NCBI GenBank assembly: GCA_023414975.1
Contig: JAEZMI010000375.1
Coordinates: forward strand, 1-21,983
Source of the DNA: Pseudomonadota bacterium
GTDB lineage: Bacteria > Pseudomonadota > Alphaproteobacteria > Rhizobiales > Xanthobacteraceae
Reading direction: 5' to 3'
Length of the DNA stretch: 21,983 nucleotides
The notes beneath the pieces are model-generated. The model was not told the DNA's origin. It saw only the letters and a list, made by a program, of their open reading frames with translations, and ran no database searches. Of this stretch, positions 16,010 to 21,983 are shown in pieces (position 1 is the first letter of the stretch; every line of letters starts with the position of its first letter). The position numbers and the translations under genes were made by a program.

Positions 16010-16104
16010 GGCCGACATCCTTTTGGGACCCGCGTCACAGCCGTGCCGGGGGACGCTCCCATTCAACCGTGGCCGGACGCGGCCGCCGAGAGCAGAGGCT
16101 TTCC

Positions 16105-16386
16105 ATGTCGACCACGTTCGATACCGTCGCCAACATCATTGCCGAGACGTGCGACATCCCGCGCGAGAACATCACGCCGGAAAGCCACGCCATCGACGAT
16201 CTCGGCATCGACAGCCTGGACTTCCTCGACATCGCTTTCGCCATCGACAAGGCTTTCGGCATCAAGCTCCCGCTCGAGAGCTGGACCCAGGAAGTCAACG
16301 AAGGCAAGGCGACCACCGAGCAGTATTTCGTGCTCAAGAACCTGTGCGCGCGCATCGACGAGCTGATCGCCGCCAAGTCGGCCTGA
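16105..16386 (+). CDS. acpXL: Acyl carrier protein AcpXL
   Basis: A 93-aa acidic acyl carrier protein. The phosphopantetheine attachment serine is Ser37 in DDLGIDSLDFLDIAF. The family carries the growing very-long-chain fatty acid (27-hydroxyoctacosanoate in rhizobia) as a thioester until it is transferred to lipid A. The ATG at 16105 has AGAGG six bases upstream; a GTG at 16069 is in frame but without a site. AcpXL proteins are longer than the ~78-aa housekeeping AcpP and differ in sequence; the neighbours, a dehydratase, two ketosynthase-like genes, an MDR oxidoreductase and an LpxXL acyltransferase in the rhizobial order, make the identification firm. It is the first gene of the operon. 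Confidence 0.92.
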   Translation: MSTTFDTVANIIAETCDIPRENITPESHAIDDLGIDSLDFLDIAFAIDKAFGIKLPLESWTQEVNEGKATTEQYFVLKNLCARIDELIAAKSA

Positions 16387-16420
16387 TGGCGGCATCGCGA
16401 CGTAGTGGCAGGACGGTGTA

Positions 16421-16933
16421 ATGCGGCTCGAATATTTTCAGATGATCGACAAGGTGCTGTCCCTCGATCTGGAGGCACGCACCCTGAAGACGGCGAATAT
16501 CGTGCCGAATGAAAGCCCGATCTTCGAAGGTCACTTTCCCGGCCACCCGCTGCTGCCGGGCGTCCTGCTGTTCGAGATCATGGCCCAGAGCTGCGGCATG
16601 CTGCTGCTGCGCCTGCATAATTACGACCGGATGGCGTTCCTCGCCTCCGTGGACAAGGGCAAGCTGCGCACCTTCGTCACGCCGGGCCAGGTCATCGAGG
16701 TGGACGCGCGCATGGAGCATGACGGCTCCGGCTTCGCCCGCCTCAAGGCCGAGGGCCGCGTCGAGGGCAAGCTTGTCTGCAATGCCGACATCACCCTGAA
16801 GACCATGCCGTTCCCCGCTCCGGAGCTGCGCGGCTATCTTCTCTCCACGGCCGAGCGTATCGGCATGCCGATGGAGCCGCCGGCCGGAGCCGGCGCCGCC
16901 TCGGCATGCGCAGGAACCCTCTCGCATGTCTGA
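16421..16933 (+). CDS. fabZXL: 3-hydroxyacyl-ACP dehydratase, FabZ type (FabZXL)
   Basis: This 170-aa hotdog-fold dehydratase removes water from 3-hydroxyacyl-AcpXL. The catalytic pair is visible: His38 in EGHFPGHPLLPGV and Glu52 in FEIMAQ, with the 14-residue spacing known from FabZ. The C-terminal extension (about residues 145-170), rich in Ala, Pro and Gly, goes beyond the typical ~150-aa FabZ. The ATG at 16421 follows AGGACGG with normal spacing. The gene lies 34 bp after acpXL and overlaps the next gene by eight bases. The housekeeping fabZ would normally sit with lpxD/lpxA, which is not the case here, so this is the dedicated paralogue. Confidence 0.92.
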   Translation: MRLEYFQMIDKVLSLDLEARTLKTANIVPNESPIFEGHFPGHPLLPGVLLFEIMAQSCGMLLLRLHNYDRMAFLASVDKGKLRTFVTPGQVIEVDARMEHDGSGFARLKAEGRVEGKLVCNADITLKTMPFPAPELRGYLLSTAERIGMPMEPPAGAGAASACAGTLSHV

Positions 16934-18110
16934 TCGTCGCGACGTCTGGATCACCGGCATCGGGCTCGTCTCGTCGCTGGGTGAGGGTCTGGAAACGCAT
17001 TGGCAGGCCCTGTCGGCCACTCCCCGGCCCGTGATCGACGAGGCCAACTTCCCGCCCTATGTCGTGCATCCGCTGGCCAAGGTGGATTTCGACAAGCAGA
17101 TCCCCAAGAAGGGCGATCAGCGGCAGATGGAGCCCTGGCAGCGCATCGGCACCTATGCGGCCGGTCTTGCTCTCGCCTCGGCCGGCATCGCCGGCAATAA
17201 GGACATTCTTTCCACCACCGACATGGTCGTTGCAGCCGGCGGCGGCGAGCGCGACCAGTCGGTCGACGGCGCCATCCTCACCGAGATCGAGAAGCAGCCG
17301 AAGCCGGAAGTCTTCCTGAACGAACAGCTTCAGTCGAATCTGCGCCCGACCCTGTTCCTCGCCCAGCTTTCCAACCTGCTGGCCGGCAACATCTCCATCG
17401 TTCACGGCGTCACCGGGTCCTCGCGCACCTTCATGGGCGAGGAAAGCTCGGGCACCGATGCGGTGCGCATCGGCTGGTCGCGCATCGCGGCCGGCACCAG
17501 CGAGATCGCGCTTGTGGGCGGGGCCTATAATGCCGAGCGGCGCGACATGCTGCTGCTCTTCGCCTTGAAGCGGCTTGCCATGCACGCGCCGTGGGCGCCG
17601 GTGCTGGCCGAACCCAAGGGTGTGCCGACCGGCTCCGCCGGCGCGTTCCTCGTGCTGGAGTCGCCCGAGCACGCCACCGCGCGGGGCGCCAAGCCGATCG
17701 CCAAGCTCGCCGGCGTGTGGTCCGAGCGCGCCCGCCGCAATGATCCCGGCGCCGTCGCGGCGGTGCTGGAACAGTTGATCACCACCGCCAAGGGCGCGGA
17801 TGCCAGCGGCACCGCCATTCTCTCGGCGGCCTCCGGCGCGCCGGAGCCCACGCAGGCGGAAGCCGCCGTTCTCGCGCGCAGCGGCCTTCCGGTCCGCTCG
17901 GTGACGGATCGCGTCGGTCACGGGCTGGAAGCGCAGATGCCGGTGGCGCTGGCGCTGGCGAGCCTTGCGGTTTCGGAAGGGCAGCTTTTTGCCCCGCTTC
18001 CCGGCGAAACGCTTGAAAGGCCTTTCGATGGCCCGCTCTCCCGTGCCATCGTCACCGCAGTGGGGCATTGGCGTGGGGAAGGCGTCGCGCTCGTGGAGCG
18101 CGTCGACTGA
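16926..18110 (+). CDS. fabF2XL: Degenerate beta-ketoacyl-ACP synthase homologue (FabF2XL)
   Basis: A 394-aa thiolase-fold protein of the FabF family. The start DVWITGIGLVSSLGEG and the later VGHGLEAQ are typical. However, the block that should read TACASGTNA reads FMGEESSGTDAV, so the nucleophilic Cys is replaced by Glu173. The AHGTST histidine motif is also missing (around 300-306 it reads SAASGAP), and the Lys of the KSxxGH motif is Asp328; only the GH histidine (His332) remains. It therefore cannot perform normal condensation. The frame is intact over its full length and sits in a tight operon, so it is not a pseudogene. The most likely role is as partner of the intact ketosynthase encoded next, like a chain-length factor in type II polyketide synthases. 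The ATG overlaps fabZXL by eight bases. Confidence 0.9.
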   Translation: MSDRRDVWITGIGLVSSLGEGLETHWQALSATPRPVIDEANFPPYVVHPLAKVDFDKQIPKKGDQRQMEPWQRIGTYAAGLALASAGIAGNKDILSTTDMVVAAGGGERDQSVDGAILTEIEKQPKPEVFLNEQLQSNLRPTLFLAQLSNLLAGNISIVHGVTGSSRTFMGEESSGTDAVRIGWSRIAAGTSEIALVGGAYNAERRDMLLLFALKRLAMHAPWAPVLAEPKGVPTGSAGAFLVLESPEHATARGAKPIAKLAGVWSERARRNDPGAVAAVLEQLITTAKGADASGTAILSAASGAPEPTQAEAAVLARSGLPVRSVTDRVGHGLEAQMPVALALASLAVSEGQLFAPLPGETLERPFDGPLSRAIVTAVGHWRGEGVALVERVD

Positions 18111-18149
18111 TTCCCGTTTGCGGAAGCTGAGGCTTCGCAGGAGCACAAC

Positions 18150-19430
18150 ATGGCGTCCTATACCGACAAGGCCGGCCGGCCGATCGTCGTTGTCACCGGC
18201 ATGGGTCTGGTCACCTCGCTCGGCCAGGGCAAGGCGGACAACTGGGCGAAGCTGACCGCCGGCACGTCCGGCATCCATCGCATCACCCGTTTCCCGATCG
18301 ACACGCTGAAGACGACCATCGCCGGCACGGTCGATTACCTTCCCGAGAGCGGGCGCACCGCGCCGGATCTCTCCGAGGAACTCGCCCAGCTCGCGGCGGA
18401 AGAGGCGATCAGCGAATCGGGCATCGGCGCGAAGGGCGACTTCCCCGGACCGCTGTTCTGCGCCGTGCCGCCGATCGAGCTGGAATGGCCGCAGCGCCGC
18501 ATCCTCGCGCAGGAGGCCGCCGCCAACGGGCCGATCTCCTATGACGACCTGCTGCGCGCCGCCGAGGCCAATGGCCACGACGCCTGGCACGAGCGTTTTC
18601 TCTACGGCTCCATCGCCGACCATCTCGCGGACCGTTTCGGCACGCGCGGCCAGCCGATCTCGCTCTCCACCGCCTGCGCCTCCGGCAACACCTCGATCCA
18701 GCTCGCGGTCGAGGCGATCCGCCGCGGCGATTGCGAGGCGGCGCTGTCCATCGCCACCGACGGCTCGGTGACGGCCGAAGCGCTGATCCGCTTCTCGTTG
18801 CTCTCCGCCCTGTCGACCAACAACGAGGTGCCGGAAGCCGCCTCGCGCCCCTTCGCCAAGAACCGCGACGGCTTCATCATCGCCGAGGGCGCCGGCGCAC
18901 TGGTGCTGGAGAGCATGGAGAGCGCGGTGGCGCGCGGCGCGAAGATCCTCGGCGTGGTCGAGGGCGTCGGCGAAATGGCCGACAGCTTCCACCGCACCCG
19001 TTCCTCGCCGGACGCCAAGCCCGTCATCGGCTGCATGCGCAGCGCGCTGGCCGATGCCGGGGTGAACCCGGAAGAGATTGATTACATCAACGCCCACGGC
19101 ACCTCCACGCCCGAGAACGACCGCATGGAGTTCACCGGCATGAGCGCCGTGTTCGGCGAGCGGCTGGCGGGCATCCCGATCTCGTCCAACAAGTCGATGA
19201 TCGGCCACACGCTGACCGCCGCCGGCGCCATCGAGGCGGTGATCTCGCTGCTCACCATCCAGAACGGCCGCATCCCGCCGACCATCAATTACGAACTGCC
19301 GGACCCGGCCATTCCGCTCGATGTGGTGCCGAACGTCGCCCGCGACGCGAAGGTGAACCGCGTCATGTCGAACTCCTTCGGCTTCGGCGGGCAGAATGTC
19401 TGCCTGATCCTCAAGGGCGCGCCGGCGTGA
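18150..19430 (+). CDS. fabF1XL: Beta-ketoacyl-ACP synthase (FabF1XL)
   Basis: A 426-aa condensing enzyme of the FabF class with a complete active site. The nucleophile is Cys176 in STACASGN. The two histidines are His316 (INAHGTST) and His353 (SNKSMIGHT), with Lys348 in the latter motif. The C-terminus has the usual NSFGFGGQN glycine-rich turn. It would extend the acyl chain on AcpXL with malonyl units. A strong ribosome-binding site (AGGAG, six-base spacing) precedes the ATG, 39 bp after fabF2XL. An insertion-like region at about 100-150 (PPIELEWPQRRILAQEA) has little similarity to housekeeping FabF and may shape a pocket for very long chains or the contact with FabF2XL. The stop overlaps the next gene (GTGA). 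Confidence 0.94.
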   Translation: MASYTDKAGRPIVVVTGMGLVTSLGQGKADNWAKLTAGTSGIHRITRFPIDTLKTTIAGTVDYLPESGRTAPDLSEELAQLAAEEAISESGIGAKGDFPGPLFCAVPPIELEWPQRRILAQEAAANGPISYDDLLRAAEANGHDAWHERFLYGSIADHLADRFGTRGQPISLSTACASGNTSIQLAVEAIRRGDCEAALSIATDGSVTAEALIRFSLLSALSTNNEVPEAASRPFAKNRDGFIIAEGAGALVLESMESAVARGAKILGVVEGVGEMADSFHRTRSSPDAKPVIGCMRSALADAGVNPEEIDYINAHGTSTPENDRMEFTGMSAVFGERLAGIPISSNKSMIGHTLTAAGAIEAVISLLTIQNGRIPPTINYELPDPAIPLDVVPNVARDAKVNRVMSNSFGFGGQNVCLILKGAPA

Positions 19431-20179
19431 GCAAGCGGGTTCTCGTCACCGGCGGCGGGCGCGGCGTCGGCGCCGCCATCGTGCGCGCCGCCGTCCTGGC
19501 CGGCTTCGAGGTGGTCTTCACGGTGCGCACTGCCGCTGCGGAAGCGCAGGCGCTGATCGCCGCCATCAAGGCCGAGAAGCCGGACGCCGCCCTTGAGGTC
19601 CGCGCGCTCGACCTCGCCGACAAGGGTGCGGTCGACGCTTTCGCCGCCGAGGTGGCGGAGGAGCCGGCCTATTTCGGCTTCGTCCACAATGCCGGCATGA
19701 GCTACGACACACTGGCCGCCATGGTCGACCAGGCGAAGGCCGAGCAGCTCATGCAGGTCAATTACTGGTCCTTCGTGAAGGTCGCCGGCGCGCTGATCCG
19801 CCCGATGACGCGCGCCCGCGCCGGACGCATCGTCGCCATCGGCTCCATCGCCGCCGATGTCGCCAATGCCGGCAATGCGATCTATGCGGGCTCCAAGGCG
19901 GCTCTCGCCGGCTATTGCCGCACCCTCGCCATCGAGACGGCGCGGCGCGGGGTGACGGTGAATGTCGTCGCCCCCGGCTTCGTCGATACCGCGATGCTCG
20001 CGCCCTACGCCGCCTATCGCGCCAATGTCGAGAAGCAGATCCCCGCGGGCCGCTTCGCCGCGCCGGAGGATGTCGGCGCCGTGGTCGGCTTCCTCCTCTC
20101 GCCCGGCGCCGCCTATGTCACCGGCGCGACCCTGCCGGTCGATGGCGGACTCACCGCCGCACTAGCCATTCAGCGCTGA
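19427..20179 (+). CDS. Short-chain dehydrogenase, 3-oxoacyl-ACP reductase-like
   Basis: A 250-aa classical SDR of the FabG type, predicted to reduce 3-oxoacyl-ACP with NADPH. The nucleotide-binding motif is TGGGRGVG (8-15), NAG follows at 88-90, and the catalytic tetrad is Asn112, Ser140, Tyr153 and Lys157 (IYAGSK). The C-terminal YVTGATLPVDGG is the usual FabG-like end. The start is a GTG in a four-base overlap with the fabF1XL stop, so the gene is translationally coupled to the ketosynthase. The best described rhizobial acpXL clusters, as I recall them, go from fabF1XL directly to the MDR gene, so this reductase is an added step. Ketoreduction of very-long-chain intermediates is the obvious assignment, but a role in forming or oxidising the omega-1 hydroxyl group cannot be excluded. 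Confidence 0.88.
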   Translation: MSKRVLVTGGGRGVGAAIVRAAVLAGFEVVFTVRTAAAEAQALIAAIKAEKPDAALEVRALDLADKGAVDAFAAEVAEEPAYFGFVHNAGMSYDTLAAMVDQAKAEQLMQVNYWSFVKVAGALIRPMTRARAGRIVAIGSIAADVANAGNAIYAGSKAALAGYCRTLAIETARRGVTVNVVAPGFVDTAMLAPYAAYRANVEKQIPAGRFAAPEDVGAVVGFLLSPGAAYVTGATLPVDGGLTAALAIQR

Positions 20180-20282
20180 TTTCGTTATCCAGCCTCGTCT
20201 TTTCCGCGGGCGGCCCGCGCGGCACCTCCGGCTTTGATCCTGAGGGCCGATGCCAGCCGCCGGCGTTGCCCCGGAGTGTTTC
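20180..20282. other. 103-bp gap with a GC hairpin between the SDR and MDR genes
   Basis: The gap holds a perfect seven-pair inverted repeat, CGCGGGC-G-GCCCGCG at 20205-20219, with a run of four T just before it and none after. As drawn it is not a plus-strand terminator, and a one-base loop would open in practice. I see no strong promoter. The MDR gene has its own GGAG site at 20273-20276. Confidence 0.35.
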
Positions 20283-21305
20283 ATGCGCGCCCTGCAACTG
20301 GTTTCCGACCGTGAACTCAAGCTCGTCGATCTGCCGGAGCCCGACGCTCCGGCGCCCGGCGAGGTGCAGGTCGCCATCAAGGCGCTGGCGCTGAACCATA
20401 TCGATGTGTGGGGCTGGCGCGGCATGGCCTTCGCCAAGCGCAAGATGCCGCTGGTCGTCGGCGCGGAGGCGGTCGGCGAGGTGGTTGCCACCGGCGAGGG
20501 CGTGACCCGCTTCAGGAAGGGCTCCAAGGTCGCCATGTACGGCGCCCTCACCTGCGGCCAGTGCCGCATGTGCAAGTCCGGCCGCGACAATCTCTGCGAG
20601 GAAGTCGCGGGCGTGATGGGCTTCCATGTCGACGGCTTTGCCCGCGACACGCTGAACATCAAGGACCGGCTCTGCGTGCCGATCCCGGACGGCATCTCCT
20701 GGGTGGACGCCGCCACCGCGCCCGTCACCTTCTCCACCGTCGAGCACATGCTGTTCGACAACGCCAAGCTTGAGCCCGGCGAGACCATCCTGATCCACGC
20801 CGCCGGCTCCGGCATCGGCACGGTGGCGATCCGCATGGCCAAGGAGATCGGCTGCACCGTCATCACCACGGCGGGCGACGACGAGAAGTGCGCCAAGGCC
20901 ACAGCGCTGGGCGCCGACCACGTCATCAACTACCGCACCGAGCGCTTCGAGCACGAGGTTCGCAAGATCACCAAGAAGAAGGGCGTGGACGTCGTCTTCG
21001 AGCATGTCGGGGCCGAGACCTGGAACGGCTCGCTGCTGTCCATGCGGCCGGGCGGGCGCCTCGTCACCTGCGGCTCGACCTCGGGCGTGTCGGTCAACAT
21101 GAACCTCATGCAGCTCTTCCAGCGCCAGTACCGCATCATCGGCTCCTTCGGCGCGCCGATCCGCGCCATCGCCGACGGGCTGAAGCGCATGGAGCGCGGC
21201 GTGCTGCCGGTGATCGATTCGCAGTTCCCGCTGGAGCAGTTCGGCGCCGGGCTCGAACGGCTGGAAACGCGGCGCGTCTTCGGCAAGGTCGTCATCACCT
21301 TCTGA
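20283..21305 (+). CDS. adh2XL: MDR-family oxidoreductase (Adh2XL), possible enoyl reductase
   Basis: A 340-aa medium-chain dehydrogenase/reductase. The structural-zinc lobe is complete (Cys91, Cys94, Cys97, Cys105 in CGQCRMCKSGRDNLC). The catalytic-zinc ligands are not: the usual GHE motif reads GAE (60-62), and the usual Cys near residue 38 is Asn in LNHIDVW, as in quinone oxidoreductases and enoyl reductases. The Rossmann motif is AAGSGIGTVAIRMAK. The start is the ATG at 20283 with GGAG six bases upstream; an earlier in-frame ATG at 20250 lacks a site. Rhizobial counterparts are named adh2XL. An alcohol dehydrogenase reaction is doubtful without catalytic zinc; NADPH-dependent enoyl-ACP reduction fits both the residues and the operon. 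It ends 24 bp before lpxXL. Confidence 0.88.
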   Translation: MRALQLVSDRELKLVDLPEPDAPAPGEVQVAIKALALNHIDVWGWRGMAFAKRKMPLVVGAEAVGEVVATGEGVTRFRKGSKVAMYGALTCGQCRMCKSGRDNLCEEVAGVMGFHVDGFARDTLNIKDRLCVPIPDGISWVDAATAPVTFSTVEHMLFDNAKLEPGETILIHAAGSGIGTVAIRMAKEIGCTVITTAGDDEKCAKATALGADHVINYRTERFEHEVRKITKKKGVDVVFEHVGAETWNGSLLSMRPGGRLVTCGSTSGVSVNMNLMQLFQRQYRIIGSFGAPIRAIADGLKRMERGVLPVIDSQFPLEQFGAGLERLETRRVFGKVVITF

Positions 21306-21329
21306 CCGCAACCGGGCGCCTCCCCGCCG

Positions 21330-21983
21330 ATGAGCACCGACACCCCGCCCCGCAAGCCGTGGCGCCTTCGCCTGCGCGACGGCTTCCTGTCGGCCGGCGT
21401 GTGGACCATCACACGCCTCATGCGGATGCAGAATCCGCAATTCTCCGCCTGGGTCGGCAGCTTCTGGGCGCGGGCCATCGGTCCGCTCACGCCCATCCAC
21501 AAGGCGGCGCTGAACAATCTCGCCCTCGCCTATCCTGAGAAGACCGAGGCGGAGCGCCGGAAGATCGCGCGCGGCATGTGGGACAATCTCGGCCGCATGG
21601 CCGGCGAGTTCGTCCATCTCGACCGCATCTGGCAGTACAATATGTGGGAGCCGGCCAAGAGCCGGATCGAGACCACCGGCGTCTCCAATTTCGTCGCCAT
21701 GCGCATCGACGGCAAGCCGGCGCTGGTGTTCACCGCCCATCTGGCAAACTGGGAACTGCCGGCCATCGCCGCCGCCGCGCAGGGCCTGGACAGCGCCGTC
21801 CTGTTCCGCGCGCCGGACAACACCTTTTTCGCCGACCTGCTCTTCGGCGCCCGCAGCCAGGTCATGGGCAATCTCGTCGCCGCCTCGCATGTCGCGGTGT
21901 TCGAACTCGCCGCGGTGCTGGACCAGGGCAAGCATCTCGGCATTCTCGTCGATCAGGCGCGCAAGGGCGGCCCGATCGTCCAG
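21330..21983 (+). CDS. lpxXL: Very-long-chain lipid A acyltransferase LpxXL (partial, 3' end cut)
   Basis: The first 218 residues of an LpxL/HtrB-type acyltransferase; the frame runs off the right edge without a stop. The catalytic HX4E motif is present as HLANWE (His137, Glu142), within VFTAHLANWELP. A short N-terminal hydrophobic anchor region (about 18-50) and the block GILVDQ typical of the family are visible. LpxXL moves the very-long-chain hydroxy fatty acid from AcpXL onto the distal unit of the lipid A precursor at the inner face of the inner membrane. The start ATG 21330 has no strong ribosome-binding site; closeness to the upstream stop (24 bp) suggests coupling. Full-length relatives have about 310 residues, so roughly 90 are missing. 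Confidence 0.93.
   Translation, partial: MSTDTPPRKPWRLRLRDGFLSAGVWTITRLMRMQNPQFSAWVGSFWARAIGPLTPIHKAALNNLALAYPEKTEAERRKIARGMWDNLGRMAGEFVHLDRIWQYNMWEPAKSRIETTGVSNFVAMRIDGKPALVFTAHLANWELPAIAAAAQGLDSAVLFRAPDNTFFADLLFGARSQVMGNLVAASHVAVFELAAVLDQGKHLGILVDQARKGGPIVQ

Noticed and set aside
16926..18110. fabF2XL as a decaying pseudogene
   Set aside because: The frame is full-length, free of stops or frameshifts, overlaps its neighbour in a tight operon, and the same gene is a regular member of acpXL clusters.
16791..19208. An 805-codon minus-strand frame across fabF2XL and fabF1XL
   Set aside because: It crosses two well-supported ketosynthase genes with conserved motifs and has no recognisable domain of its own.
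20205..20219. Rho-independent terminator within the acpXL operon
   Set aside because: The stem has a one-base loop and no T-run after it on the plus strand.

Overview
The window is a high-GC chromosomal segment from an alphaproteobacterium. It most likely comes from the Hyphomicrobiales (Rhizobiales); the Xanthobacteraceae (Ancylobacter/Starkeya/Xanthobacter type) are plausible but not proven. The main evidence is a gene cluster at the right end that matches the acpXL-lpxXL locus, which makes the very-long-chain hydroxy fatty acid of lipid A in this order. A cyoABCD-SURF1 operon, GTGA/TGATG stop-start overlaps and strong GC3 bias agree with this.

Left part (1-6964). A partial leftward reading frame with histidine-containing HPEREA hexad repeats runs off the left edge. 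Next is a leftward MHS-type MFS transporter. Divergent from it is a five-gene rightward operon, cyoA-cyoB-cyoC-cyoD-SURF1, encoding a heme-copper ubiquinol oxidase and its heme-insertion factor. Junctions within the operon are 7 bp or overlapping. There is no heme O synthase gene (cyoE).

Middle part (6965-8360). Here lie small genes and RNA: an 80-aa unknown protein preceded by a promoter and a 5' hairpin, a 39-aa single-span membrane protein candidate, four 16-bp tandem repeats, a tRNA-Gln(CTG) on the minus strand with its own promoter, a 473-bp gene-free stretch with an AT-rich inverted repeat, and a DUF1127 protein.

Centre-right (8347-15824, minus strand). A periplasmic pair: a large thioester-containing alpha-2-macroglobulin followed, with a 4-bp overlap, by penicillin-binding protein 1C. 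In other Gram-negatives this pair is thought to trap invading proteases and repair peptidoglycan after envelope breach.

Right part (15981-21983, plus strand). The lipid A very-long-chain fatty acid cluster reads: AcpXL, FabZ-type dehydratase, a degenerate ketosynthase (active-site Cys replaced by Glu), an intact ketosynthase, an SDR ketoreductase, an MDR oxidoreductase lacking the catalytic-zinc ligands, and an LpxXL acyltransferase cut by the right edge. Together these supply a carrier, a ketosynthase/chain-length-factor-like pair, KR, DH, a plausible ER and the final transferase. The locus therefore looks like a dissociated, self-contained fatty-acid elongation module dedicated to lipid A.

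No mobile element, CRISPR array or rRNA was found. The long open frames antisense to the real genes are GC3 artefacts.
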